A stretch of 64,000 nucleotides of DNA from Nocardioides sp. 503. GTDB taxonomy: Bacteria; Actinomycetota; Actinomycetes; Propionibacteriales; Nocardioidaceae. Of the stretch, positions 36,601 through 44,480 are shown piece by piece (positions within the stretch are counted from its first letter, which is position 1; the number at the start of each line of letters is the position of its first letter). A model generated the notes under the pieces. That model was given only the letters and a program-made list of their open reading frames with translations, searched no databases and was not told the DNA's origin. Both the position numbers and the translations under genes were made by a program. The DNA is taken from the NCBI RefSeq assembly GCF_004522095.1, contig NZ_SPUI01000004.1, forward strand, positions 186,001-250,000, in the 5' to 3' direction.

Positions 36601-37689
36601 GTCGAGCTGGATGCGCAGGCGGCTGGGGTCGTCGAGCTCGCCCCAGCGCGCGGGCAGGTCGAGCACGGTCACACCGTGCAGGCCGTCCGGCGGGATGACG
36701 TGGTTGCCCGGCGGGAGCTCGACGCCGTCGGTCACGAGCAGGATGTGGGGCGTGGCCGGCCGCTCGTCGGCGCCGAAGCGCGGACGGTCGCTGAGGTCGG
36801 GCGGCAGCAGGTTGGCCAGGTCGGCCAGCGACGTCGTGACCATCCGCATCGGCCCGACGGCGTCGCTCTGCTCGGCGCTGAGGGCGTGCGGCAGCCACTT
36901 GATCCAGTCCCAGTGGGCCAGGTGCATCTCCGAGGACAGCACGGCCAGGACCAGGTTGTCGGGGGAGTGGAACGCCGTGGCGGAGCAGATGATGGCGCGC
37001 GCGAGGCTGCGCGCCTCCTCCTCGTCGCCGCAGATCTCCACCCGGTCGAAGGCCCGCAGGTCGATCGAGGCCGGCAGGTCCGGCTGGAGCCGGTGGACGA
37101 CGAGCAGCCGGTGCAGCGCGGAGGCGGCCGCCGGGTCGACCTCGTCGATCGGGGCGCTCTCGGGCGGCACCAGCTCGAGGGCGAGCGGCTGCGCGCAGAG
37201 GCCGTAGCGCACGTGCAGGAACTGCGGGTCGCTCGAGACGTGCTCCCAGATGCGGGAGCGCTCCTCGGCCATCGCCGGCAGGGAGGCCGGGTCGGGGTGG
37301 TGCCAGGTCAGCGCGCGGCGCTGCTGGTCGGCGGACTCGCGCGCGACCTTGCGGACGTTGCTGAGGTAGCGCAGGTACTCCGTGCGGGAGCCGGTGACCT
37401 GCTGCGCGCGCTGCTTCCGCTGACGGTCGACCTGCACGAGGATGAAGCCGACGGTGGCGAAGAGGAACATGCCGGCGGCGATGAAGCGGATGCCGTTGCT
37501 GCTGCCGGTCCGCGCGCCCATGGTCGCGACCAGCACGATCGAGCCGAGGCTGCCCAGCATCGGGATGGCGTTCATCATGACGCCGGCGGCGCCCTCGGCG
37601 GGCTGGATCTGGGGCGGCGGCTGCAGGACCAGCTGCCCGGTGGGCATCTCCGGCTCGTCCACCCGTGCCCCGCGAAGCGTCGTGCTCAC
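33658..37689 (-). CDS. eccC: Type VII secretion FtsK/SpoIIIE-type ATPase EccC
   Basis: EccC is the motor of ESX secretion. The 1343-residue protein is the fused form. Two transmembrane helices (about 36-58 and 67-87) precede the DUF region and three FtsK/SpoIIIE ATPase domains: Walker A GATGSGKS at 489-496 with Walker B LFLVVDE near 600; GGPRSGKS near 843-850 with the degenerate VFLVIDG near 950; GDGQSGKS near 1141-1148 with VFVVVDD. An intact first ATPase and weakened later ones fit the known family. The GTG follows AAGGGGAC. It is divergent from the remaining locus. Confidence 0.96.
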   Translation of the reverse strand: MSTTLRGARVDEPEMPTGQLVLQPPPQIQPAEGAAGVMMNAIPMLGSLGSIVLVATMGARTGSSNGIRFIAAGMFLFATVGFILVQVDRQRKQRAQQVTGSRTEYLRYLSNVRKVARESADQQRRALTWHHPDPASLPAMAEERSRIWEHVSSDPQFLHVRYGLCAQPLALELVPPESAPIDEVDPAAASALHRLLVVHRLQPDLPASIDLRAFDRVEICGDEEEARSLARAIICSATAFHSPDNLVLAVLSSEMHLAHWDWIKWLPHALSAEQSDAVGPMRMVTTSLADLANLLPPDLSDRPRFGADERPATPHILLVTDGVELPPGNHVIPPDGLHGVTVLDLPARWGELDDPSRLRIQLDGPAIDDENKVPVVALRLREEEIRAKGDQCDLATAEAFARRLTPMHTVSSGAPEAVSTGEITGPTDFMDLLGLGDVRRFDPAAAWRPRPARDRLRVPIGLGEGGGLVHLDIKESAQQGMGPHGLVIGATGSGKSEFLRTLVLGLAMTHSPEQLNMVLVDFKGGATFAGMSEMPHVSAVITNLANELTLVDRMQDALSGEMVRRQELLRDAGNYASIRDYEKARVAGEELDPMPSLFLVVDEFSEMLSAKPEFIDLFVAIGRLGRSLGLHLLLASQRLEEGRLRGLESHLSYRVGLRTFSAQESRAVLGVPDAYELPAVPGLGFLKPDPTSMTRFKAAYVSGPPATGRVRVRRDEGGHLQGILPFTISEVHKLEVNEPEPEVQPEVEPDSQETLLDLAVEHMVGHGPAAHQVWLPPLDVPDTLDELMSDLGEDPELGLVSQQWRALGGLVVPLGTVDRPREQRRDTLTINLSGASGHVAVVGGPRSGKSTMLRTIVTSMALTTTPQESQFFVLDFGGGTFAPLTRLPHVSGVGTRSEPDVVRRIMAEVSGVVDRREAYFRANGIDSIETYRTRRAQGRVDDGYGDVFLVIDGWSTLRSDFDDLELEIQQLASRGLTFGLHIVTGAARWADFRAAMRDLFGTRLELRLGDALDSEIDRKIAQLVPTGRPGRGLVQSKLHFLGALPRIDGDPDAASLGDGVDELISRVATAWRGPAGPKLRLLPERIELAQLRELAGVAAGPVADEERDGTEDLRLVLGINEKELAPVALDPDAEPHLLIFGDGQSGKSSILRTYIHEVMRTRSAKQAQLVVVDYRRSLLGEVPEDYLLNYLTSATQATPAIKDLATYLESRIPGPDVTPEQLRNRTWWTGAEVFVVVDDYDLVATQQTSPVALLQPLLAQARDVGLHVVVARRSGGASRALYEPVIQSMRDLAMPGLLLSGSPDEGPLLGNLRPIPLPAGRGRLITRDRGTEVIQTAWTDPTL

Positions 37690-37783
37690 GCTCAACCGTC
37701 CCCTTGCCGTCGACCGGTGGTGCCCGAGAGGGCCGGGCACCGCTCTCAGCGGTGGCTTGATGATAGGCGTACGTCAACGATTA

Positions 37784-37789
37784 GGCTGC
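37784..37789 (+). promoter_or_regulatory. -10 box TAGGCT before eccD
   Basis: TAGGCT lies 41 bases upstream of the eccD GTG in the eccC-eccD divergent region and would give a short leader containing GGGAGG. No clear -35 hexamer is visible. I could not identify the eccC promoter with confidence. Confidence 0.45.
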
Positions 37790-37830
37790 CCACGACCGGA
37801 CGGGCTCGTCCGGACCCTTCGGGAGGCGAC

Positions 37831-39219
37831 GTGAGCGGGTCGGGCAACGGGGCGGCCGCGGGTGCGGCCGACGCGGTCGCGCTGACCGTGCTCGGTCCCT
37901 CCGGCGCGCTCGACCTCCTGGTGCCGGCCGGTGCCTCGGCCCACGACGTGGCCCTCGAGTACGCCGCCCAGGCCGGCGTCAGCGCCCCGCCGACGATCCA
38001 CACGCGGGTGGGCGACCCGCTCGCCCCCGACGCCACCCTCGAGAGCGCCGGCATCGGCGCCGGCTCCCTCGTGGTCGCCCTGGCGGAGTCCGCCGCCCGC
38101 CCCACCGTGACCGGCCGCCGCCGCCGGGCGACGACAGGACCGGCGCCACGCCAGAGCCCGCCGGGCGCGCTCTCGGTGCTGTGGTTCTGCGTCAGCACGG
38201 CCGCCGCGCTGCTCGCCGGCTGGTTCGCCTCGCAGCAGGAGCCCTCCGAACAGCGCACCGCCACCGTCGTCCTGCTCGGCGTCGCCGCCGCGATCGGGGT
38301 GCTGCCGGTCGGTCGCTACGCCGCGCACCGGATCCTCGCCGCGCCCGCCTTCGCCGCGGCGGCGGCGTTCGTGGTGGCGTGGGACCCCGCACCCGAGCGG
38401 CTGCCCACGATCGTCGGTGTCGCCGCCCTCACCGGCGCGGTCACCGCCGCGGTGGCGCGCGCCCTCGACCGCCACTCCGAGGAGGCGTTGCGGGTCTGGG
38501 TGTCCGTGGGCATCGGCGTCTTCGTGGTGACCTGCGGCGCCGCGCTCCTCGACCTCCGGCCCCAGGTGGCGTGGGCCGTGCTGCTGGTCGCGGCCATGCT
38601 CGCCGCGCGGTTCGTGCCGATGCTGGCGATCGACGTGCCGGACCAGTTCCTGATCGACCTGGAGCGGCTGGCCGTCACGGCCTGGTCGGCGCGCGACCGA
38701 CCCACCGGACGCCGTGGCCGGATCGTCGTACCCCCGCGTGCGGTGGAGGTCGTGGCCGTGCGCGGCACCCGCATCGTCACCGCGTCGTCGGCCGCGATCC
38801 TCGCGGTCACCGTGGTGTCGGCGCCCCTGCTGCTGGCCACCGCCACCCAGCGCCCCGACGCCCTCGGCGCGCGCTGCCTCGTGGGCTTCGCCGGCTGCTC
38901 CCTGCTGTTCGTCGCGCGCACCTACCGTCACGTCGCGGCCCGAGCGCTGCTGCGCGTGGCGGGCCTGGTGTGCGGGCTCGCGCTGCTGGTCCTCCTCTTC
39001 GACGTCCTGCAGACCGACACGCTGCTGGTGGTGGGGATCCTGGCCGTCGTGGTCGCCGCCCTGCTGCTGCTGGTCTCCGTGGCTCTCGGCAGGGGGTGGC
39101 GCTCGGCCTGGTGGTCGCGCCGGGGCGAGGTCGCCGAGTCGGTCTGCGGGTCCTTCGCCGTGGGCTCGCTCGTCGTCGCCGTGGGGCTCTTCCGGCAGCT
39201 GTGGGAATTGACAGGCTGA
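37831..39219 (+). CDS. eccD: EccD-like type VII secretion membrane protein (first copy)
   Basis: The 462-residue protein has an N-terminal ubiquitin-like (YukD) domain (about 15-85: VALTVLGPSGALDLLVPAGASAHDVALEYA ... LESAGIGAGSLVVALA), then about eleven transmembrane helices between 110 and 460. That is the EccD layout. A second, different EccD lies 1 kb downstream, so one could replace the missing EccE, or the two could form a heterodimer where other systems use two identical EccD chains. The GTG follows GGGAGG. Confidence 0.85.
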   Translation: MSGSGNGAAAGAADAVALTVLGPSGALDLLVPAGASAHDVALEYAAQAGVSAPPTIHTRVGDPLAPDATLESAGIGAGSLVVALAESAARPTVTGRRRRATTGPAPRQSPPGALSVLWFCVSTAAALLAGWFASQQEPSEQRTATVVLLGVAAAIGVLPVGRYAAHRILAAPAFAAAAAFVVAWDPAPERLPTIVGVAALTGAVTAAVARALDRHSEEALRVWVSVGIGVFVVTCGAALLDLRPQVAWAVLLVAAMLAARFVPMLAIDVPDQFLIDLERLAVTAWSARDRPTGRRGRIVVPPRAVEVVAVRGTRIVTASSAAILAVTVVSAPLLLATATQRPDALGARCLVGFAGCSLLFVARTYRHVAARALLRVAGLVCGLALLVLLFDVLQTDTLLVVGILAVVVAALLLLVSVALGRGWRSAWWSRRGEVAESVCGSFAVGSLVVAVGLFRQLWELTG

Positions 39220-39363
39220 GGTTTAGGGGTCCTGCCTCCGGGTAGACACCTGCTTGTCCGGATCGCACGCCGAGAAGGACCACGAACCACCTGGCACCAC
39301 TGCCACACGAAGAGAACCCACGATGCGCGGCGACATGCCGCCACACATGAAGGAGCAGGCGAC

Positions 39364-39684
39364 ATGTCGGAAAACTCCAACGAGTTCGGCCAAGGCGAAG
39401 GTGTACTCACCCGCGCCGCTGGAATGGTGGCGGACGCTCGCACCGACTTCAACAACATCAGCCGTCAGCTGACGGACCAGATCTCCTCGGTCCAGGGCCG
39501 CTGGGGCGGCCAGGGCGCCACGGCGTTCTTCGCCCTGCAGCAGGCGTGGACCGAGAAGCAGCAGACGATCGTCGACGCGCTCAACGAGTTCGAGAACTCC
39601 CTCGGCGTCACCGAGCGGGACAACGTCAACACCGACGAGTCCCAGGGCACGAACTTCGCCAACCTGACCCACAAGCTCGGCTGA
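39364..39684 (+). CDS. WXG100 protein (EsxA/EsxB-like, first)
   Basis: This 106-residue helical hairpin protein has W-G-G at the turn (VQGRWGGQGATAFFALQQAW). It has no visible C-terminal YxxxD/E secretion signal. The ATG follows AAGGAG with 8-base spacing. Being 26 bases upstream of a second WXG100 gene, it should form the usual heterodimeric substrate pair. Confidence 0.93.
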   Translation: MSENSNEFGQGEGVLTRAAGMVADARTDFNNISRQLTDQISSVQGRWGGQGATAFFALQQAWTEKQQTIVDALNEFENSLGVTERDNVNTDESQGTNFANLTHKLG

Positions 39685-39710
39685 CCGCCGCACTCAGACC
39701 AAGGAGAACG

Positions 39711-40010
39711 ATGATGAGCATGGATGGAATCAAGGTCAACCACGGCGCGGTCGACCAGGCCGCCGCCGACATGTACCAGAAGGTCAAGGACATCGACGAC
39801 CGGATGAACCGTCTGGAGTCCGAGCTCGAGCCGCTGCGCAGCCAGTGGGTCGGTCAGGCCCAGTCGCAGTACACCGTCTCGAAGGCCAAGTGGGACAACG
39901 CGATCCAGGAGATGCGCGACCTCCTCGACAAGAGCAGCCAGACGGTCTACCAGTCCAACGCCGAGTACCAGGCCGCCGACAAGCGCGGCGCGGCGCAGTT
40001 CGAGATCTGA
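39711..40010 (+). CDS. WXG100 protein (EsxA/EsxB-like, second) with secretion signal
   Basis: The 99-residue protein has W-V-G at the helical turn (LRSQWVGQAQSQY) and, near the C-terminus, YQAAD, which matches the general ESX signal YxxxD/E. It would therefore carry the export signal for the heterodimer. The start is the first of two adjacent ATG codons after AAGGAG. A strong terminator follows. Confidence 0.93.
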   Translation: MMSMDGIKVNHGAVDQAAADMYQKVKDIDDRMNRLESELEPLRSQWVGQAQSQYTVSKAKWDNAIQEMRDLLDKSSQTVYQSNAEYQAADKRGAAQFEI

Positions 40011-40033
40011 TCTCACTGCCCGATGGACACGAC

Positions 40034-40073
40034 GGCGAGGGGGCCGGCACCGCGAGGTGTCGGCCCCCTCGCC
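40034..40073 (+). terminator. Strong terminator after the WXG100 pair
   Basis: An 18-bp stem with one G-U pair (arms 40034-40051 and 40056-40073) closes on a GCGA tetraloop, 24 bases after the stop. It should uncouple the abundant Esx transcripts from the downstream secretion-machine genes. Confidence 0.85.
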
Positions 40074-40283
40074 GATGCGGCCATCAGCCCTGTCCCGGGT
40101 CGGGACACCGCGACACGAGCGCCGGTGGACCGATGACGACGACGCCGCCCCCGGTGTGATCGACTGACGCCCGGCAGGGCGCGGACGGGCCGGTAGCATC
40201 CGGCTCGCTCGTGAAGGCCGGCCGCGGCCGGACCCACCTGCCGGCTCGCACAGTGACCGCTGCGAACACCTGAGGGAGAGACG
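40074..40283 (+). promoter_or_regulatory. Promoter region of the eccD-eccB-mycP operon
   Basis: After the terminator, 210 bases carry no gene. TAGCAT at 40194-40199 is the best -10 candidate and gives a leader of about 80 bases ending in GAGGGAGAG before the ATG. No clear -35 or operator was found. Confidence 0.4.
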
Positions 40284-41651
40284 ATGACCCAGGCCCCGAC
40301 CACATCCTCGGGACTGGTGCGGGTGACGGTGACGTCGGGCACGCGCCGGGTGGACCTCGTGCTGCCGGGCGCGGTGCCGGTGGCCGAGCTCGTCCCCGAG
40401 CTCGCCCGGAGCGTCGGCCTCCTCGACTCCAGCACCGTCTACGGCGGCTACCGCCTGGTCACCTCGGAGGGGCGTCGTCTCGCCCCCGACTCGGGGCTCA
40501 CCCTGCAGGGGGTCGAGGACGGCGGGACGCTCACCGTCACGGCCGGCATCGACGAGGACCCGCCGCGCGTCTACGACGACGTGGTCGAGGCCATGACGGA
40601 CGTCGTCGAGCGTGACCTCAAGCCGTGGCAGCCGGCGTCCGGGCGGCGGGCCGCGCTCACCGCGGCCGCGCTCCTGATGACCCTGGGCGCCGTGGCGCTG
40701 CTGATCCAGGACGGCCAGCAGCTCGCCGCCGTGGCCGCCGCGACGGTGGCGTTCGCGCTGGTCGCCGCGGCGATCGTGCTGTCGCGCGCCGAGCGCGAGG
40801 CCGAGGCAGCGGTCGCAGTGGCCTGGATGGCCGCCGGGTACGCCGCCGTGGCGGGGCTGATGCTCGCGCCCGACGGTCCGCTCTTCGACTACCCCGTCGC
40901 CTGCGCCGGCGCCGGCGCGCTGCTCGCCGGGGTGGTCTGCCTCGTGGGCCTCGGCGAGGGCCGCACGCTGGTGCTCCCGCCGGTCGTGGTCGGCGCGGTC
41001 TTCCTGGCCGTCGGCCTGCTGCTGCACGCCACCGACCTCCGGGCGGCGGCGGTGCTGACGGTCGTGCTCACCGTGGTCGTCATGATCGGCAGCGTGTTCC
41101 CCTGGCTGGCGCTCGGCGTCACCGGCACCTCGGTCGACCAGCTCTACTCCGACGCCGACATCACCGCCGACCCCGCCGACGTCGACCCCTCCCAGGTCGG
41201 GGCGGACGCTCGCGTCGCGCACGAGATCCTGGTCTCCATCTCCGGCACGGTCGGCCTGCTCCTGCTCGCGATCGCACCGCTCGCGGTCTCGCTCGGGCTC
41301 TTCGGGACGCTGCTGGCCGTCGACGCCTGCCTCATCGTCATGCTCCGCACCCGCCAGTACCGCACCGGCTCGGAGGTCCTGGTGGGCCTCGGCTCCGGCG
41401 TGGTCGGGCTGGTCTCGACGGCGGTGTCCCTGCTGGTGCAGTTCCCGCAGTGGCACCCGATCACGGCGGTGGTGCTCGCCGCGTCCGGTGGGGTGCTCCT
41501 CGCGTCCACGCTGCTGCCCGGCTCGCCGTCGGTCCGCCGGGGCCGCCTGGGCGACGTCCTCGAGAGCGTCGCGCTGCTCACCCTGCTGCCCCTGCTCGTC
41601 CTGGCCATCGGCGTCTTCGACGTGGCCCAGTCCGTCACCTCCCCGGGCTAG
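40284..41651 (+). CDS. eccD: EccD type VII secretion membrane protein (second copy)
   Basis: The 455-residue protein has a ubiquitin-like N-terminal domain (about 8-85: VRVTVTSGTRRVDLVLPGAVPVAELVPELARSVGLL ... DGGTLTVTAG), a linker with DDVVEAMTDVVERDLKPW, and eleven transmembrane helices. This copy has the classic EccD linker and is the more typical of the two. It is followed after 3 bases by eccB and then mycP, as one operon. Confidence 0.93.
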   Translation: MTQAPTTSSGLVRVTVTSGTRRVDLVLPGAVPVAELVPELARSVGLLDSSTVYGGYRLVTSEGRRLAPDSGLTLQGVEDGGTLTVTAGIDEDPPRVYDDVVEAMTDVVERDLKPWQPASGRRAALTAAALLMTLGAVALLIQDGQQLAAVAAATVAFALVAAAIVLSRAEREAEAAVAVAWMAAGYAAVAGLMLAPDGPLFDYPVACAGAGALLAGVVCLVGLGEGRTLVLPPVVVGAVFLAVGLLLHATDLRAAAVLTVVLTVVVMIGSVFPWLALGVTGTSVDQLYSDADITADPADVDPSQVGADARVAHEILVSISGTVGLLLLAIAPLAVSLGLFGTLLAVDACLIVMLRTRQYRTGSEVLVGLGSGVVGLVSTAVSLLVQFPQWHPITAVVLAASGGVLLASTLLPGSPSVRRGRLGDVLESVALLTLLPLLVLAIGVFDVAQSVTSPG

Positions 41652-41654
41652 ACG

Positions 41655-43118
41655 ATGGCCACCAAGAAGGACCTCGTCGAGGCCTACTCGTTCAGCCGTC
41701 GCCGGCTCGTCACCGCGTTCGTCTCGGGCGCTCCCGGCGGCCGCGAGGTGGAGCCCACCAAGCCCGGCCGCACCCTGGTCGGGGGGCTGGCCCTCGCCGT
41801 CCTGCTGATGGCCGGCGCGGCCATCGCCGGGGTGCTCAAGCCCAACACCGACGTCCAGTGGGACGAGCCGGGGCTGATCCTGTCCAAGGAGAAGGGTGCG
41901 GCCTACGTCATCCTCGAGCCCGACGAGGACGGCAACGACCAGGTGCGTCCGGTCATCAACGTCACCTCGGCCCAGCTGATCCTGGGCGCGGACGTGAAGC
42001 CGAAGGTCGTGCCGCAGGAGAAGATCGACACCAAGATCCCCGGCGCCGACATCGGCATCCTGGGTGCGCCCGCCACCGTGCCCGACACCGACTACCTGGT
42101 GGAGAGTGGCTGGACCGCCTGCACGGGCGACGGGTTCGGGGTCAAGCTCGACGTCCGCGAGGACCCCGACGCCGACCCCGCCCAGGGTGCCGGGGCGGTC
42201 GTGGAGGCCGCCGACGGCTCCTTCTACGTCATCGGCCAGTCGGCGGCGGAGGGTGAGGAGACCGGCGCCTACCGCTACGCCCTCCCGAAGACCCCTGGCG
42301 TGGACAACGTCCTGAGAGAGCTGAAGCTGCCCTTCGTGGACGAGGCGCCCCAGGTGCCCACCGACTGGCTCGACCTGTTCCCCTCCGGCGGGGACCTGGC
42401 CTTCGACAGCTTCGGCCTCAAGGGCTTCGGCACGCCGTCGAAGGTCGCCGGCAAGGGCGGCCTGCCCGCCGACGCCAAGGTCGGGGACTACTTCGAGATC
42501 GAGGGCGTCCTCACGGTGGTCACGGCCACCAGCCTCGCCGAGTTCAGCCCGTTCGCCCGTGCCGTCTACCTCAACATCAAGACGCCTCGGCAGCCGCGCA
42601 ACCTCGGGCTCACCGAGCCCCCCGACGTGCGGCGCCAGAAGCCCCCCTACTCCGCCGCGCGCTGGCCGGAGCTGCTGGTCACCGACACCCCCGCCGAGCC
42701 CTGCGCCCAGCTGGTGCCCGAGCGCGGCGAGAAGCCGCGGGTGCTGCTCGCCGGCTCGCCCGGGAAGGATGCCAGCGCCGCCGAGGTGGACCCCGCCCAG
42801 CACGACGTGTCGGTCCAGGAGGGCCGCGGCGCCTACGTCCTGTCCGGCGGCTGGGACTCCCCGGATGTCGGCGAGCCGTTCCTCGTCGACTCCAAGGGCT
42901 CCAGCTACGCGCTGCTCGGCACCGACGCCGTCACGAACCTCGGTTTCGAGACGTACGACGCGCCGGTGGTGCCGCGCAGCTGGATGCAGCTCTTCGACCC
43001 CGGGGCGGCGCTGTCGGTCAACGCCGCGCTGTGCCCGCCGGTCCGCCCCGGCGACACCGGGCCGCAGGACGACGACCCGGCTGCCGAGTCGGCCGAGGAG
43101 GGCCGCTCGTGCGAGTGA
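41655..43118 (+). CDS. eccB: Type VII secretion core protein EccB
   Basis: EccB is the single-pass core component whose large outer domain forms the periplasm-like part of the ESX complex. The 487-residue protein has the conserved N-terminus MATKKDLVEAYSFSRRRLVTAFVSG, one transmembrane helix at about 39-61, and a long outer domain containing GAPATVPD, LFPSGGDLAF, PPYSAARWPELLV and YALLGTDAV ... LGF. It overlaps mycP by 10 bases. Confidence 0.95.
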   Translation: MATKKDLVEAYSFSRRRLVTAFVSGAPGGREVEPTKPGRTLVGGLALAVLLMAGAAIAGVLKPNTDVQWDEPGLILSKEKGAAYVILEPDEDGNDQVRPVINVTSAQLILGADVKPKVVPQEKIDTKIPGADIGILGAPATVPDTDYLVESGWTACTGDGFGVKLDVREDPDADPAQGAGAVVEAADGSFYVIGQSAAEGEETGAYRYALPKTPGVDNVLRELKLPFVDEAPQVPTDWLDLFPSGGDLAFDSFGLKGFGTPSKVAGKGGLPADAKVGDYFEIEGVLTVVTATSLAEFSPFARAVYLNIKTPRQPRNLGLTEPPDVRRQKPPYSAARWPELLVTDTPAEPCAQLVPERGEKPRVLLAGSPGKDASAAEVDPAQHDVSVQEGRGAYVLSGGWDSPDVGEPFLVDSKGSSYALLGTDAVTNLGFETYDAPVVPRSWMQLFDPGAALSVNAALCPPVRPGDTGPQDDDPAAESAEEGRSCE

Positions 43119-44431
43119 CCGTCCCGCTGCGGGGCGCCGTCGTCGCCGGGCTGGCGCTCGGCTCGCTCGTGGTGGGCGCGGGCGCGCCGGCGTACGCCGC
43201 CGACGTGAGCTGCGAGGACGTCACGCTGCAGCAGACTCCCGCCGTCACCACGACGGCGCTCAGCGCTCCCGCGCGGCTGATGCAGGTCGCCGAGGCCCAG
43301 CGCATCGCGGCGCGCTCCGGCACCGAGCCGGGCGCGGGAGTCACGGTGGCGGTGCTCGACTCGGGCGTGGCCCAGTCCGACCGGCTCGAGCCGGTGCTCC
43401 AGGGAGTCTCGTCGGGCAAGAGCACCGAGCTGCTCGACCCCCAGGGCACGGCCGTGGCCGGGCTGATCGCGGGCCGCGGCAAGCCCGACCAGCCCATCGG
43501 CATCGCCCCGGGGGCCAGGATCATGGACGTGCGCGTCTACGACCGCAACCAGGCCAACGACCCCGCGGCCGAGCTGGAGCCCAGCATGGACCGGCTGCTG
43601 GCCGGTCTCCGTCAGGTCGCCGCCCTGCCACGGGGCGCCGTCGGCGTGGTCAACGTGTCGCTGACGCTCACCCTGCCCGAGGAGCTGCGCGACGACCTGC
43701 GCGACGTGCTCGCCGACCTGGCAGCCAAGGACGTGGTGGTCGTGGCCGCCACCGGCGACCGCCCCGAGGAGGGCCAGCCGCTCTACGCCGACTTCGGCTA
43801 CGCCGAGCGCGAGGGCGAGGACGCCGGCAAGCCGCCGCCGGGCGAGGACGCCCGCGGGGGGACGTGGCCCGCCTCGGCTTCCAACGTCGTCGCCGTCAAC
43901 GCCACCGCGACCTCCCTGGTCGAGGACGAGGTGGTGCCCGGCGACGCTGCGAACGAGGTGCTCCGCAGCTCCGCGACGGACGTCGCCGCGCCCACGCGCG
44001 ACGCGGTCTCGCTCGGGATGGACGGCGCCAGCACCTGCCTGGTCAGCGACGTGTCGACGGTCTACGCCGCCGCCGAGGTCTCGGGGGTCGTGGCGCTGCT
44101 GCGCTCGACGTTCGACGAGTCCGCCCCGCAGATCGTGGCCCGTCTCACGAGCTCGGCCACCGGGTCGCCCACCTCCTCCAACGTCCTCACCGGGCACGGC
44201 GTGGTGCAGCCCGTGGAGGCGCTGACGCTGGCGAGCACACCGGGCAGGAAGGGTCAGCTGTCCCGCACGACGATCGTGGACGAGGGCAACGAGCGGGCGC
44301 AGGTGCCGCGGGAGAAGGTCGACGTGCTCGCCAGCACCAAGCGCAACGCCGTGTGGTGGGGGCTGCTCGCCGGCGGCGGTCTCGTCGTGGCGATGCTGCT
44401 GCGCCCGGTCCTCGCGCGCCGGCGCGACTGA
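43109..44431 (+). CDS. mycP: Mycosin-like subtilase, catalytic His and Ser missing
   Basis: The 440-residue protein has the mycosin layout: signal peptide (about 1-31), subtilase S8 domain, and a C-terminal transmembrane helix (WWGLLAGGGLVVAMLLRP) with a basic tail. Of the triad only Asp84 (VAVLDSGV) remains. The HGT motif reads PQGTAVAGLIAG (Gln112), the GTS nucleophile motif aligns with STVYAAAEVSG (Val318), and the oxyanion Asn block reads AATGD (Asp217). It is thus probably a proteolytically dead structural subunit; in mycobacteria MycP also stabilises the membrane complex. The GTG at 43109 has AGGAGG at ideal spacing; a GTG at 43115 overlaps the eccB stop. Confidence 0.88.
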   Translation: MRVTVPLRGAVVAGLALGSLVVGAGAPAYAADVSCEDVTLQQTPAVTTTALSAPARLMQVAEAQRIAARSGTEPGAGVTVAVLDSGVAQSDRLEPVLQGVSSGKSTELLDPQGTAVAGLIAGRGKPDQPIGIAPGARIMDVRVYDRNQANDPAAELEPSMDRLLAGLRQVAALPRGAVGVVNVSLTLTLPEELRDDLRDVLADLAAKDVVVVAATGDRPEEGQPLYADFGYAEREGEDAGKPPPGEDARGGTWPASASNVVAVNATATSLVEDEVVPGDAANEVLRSSATDVAAPTRDAVSLGMDGASTCLVSDVSTVYAAAEVSGVVALLRSTFDESAPQIVARLTSSATGSPTSSNVLTGHGVVQPVEALTLASTPGRKGQLSRTTIVDEGNERAQVPREKVDVLASTKRNAVWWGLLAGGGLVVAMLLRPVLARRRD

Positions 44432-44468
44432 GCGGCTCGTGGGCGGGAGCCGGCTGGGCCGTCGTCGC

Positions 44469-44474
44469 TAGGGT
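44469..44474 (+). promoter_or_regulatory. -10 box TAGGGT, leaderless start
   Basis: TAGGGT lies 6 bases before the GTG at 44481. The identical box and spacing precede dnaX (46085-46090). Confidence 0.65.
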
Positions 44475-44480
44475 CGGGAG

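Noticed and set aside
33889..37830. Long plus-strand open frame opposite eccC that runs into eccD
   Set aside because: Translation before 37831 is Arg/Val/Gln/Ala-rich antisense of eccC with no motif. Only the part from the GTG at 37831 is coding.
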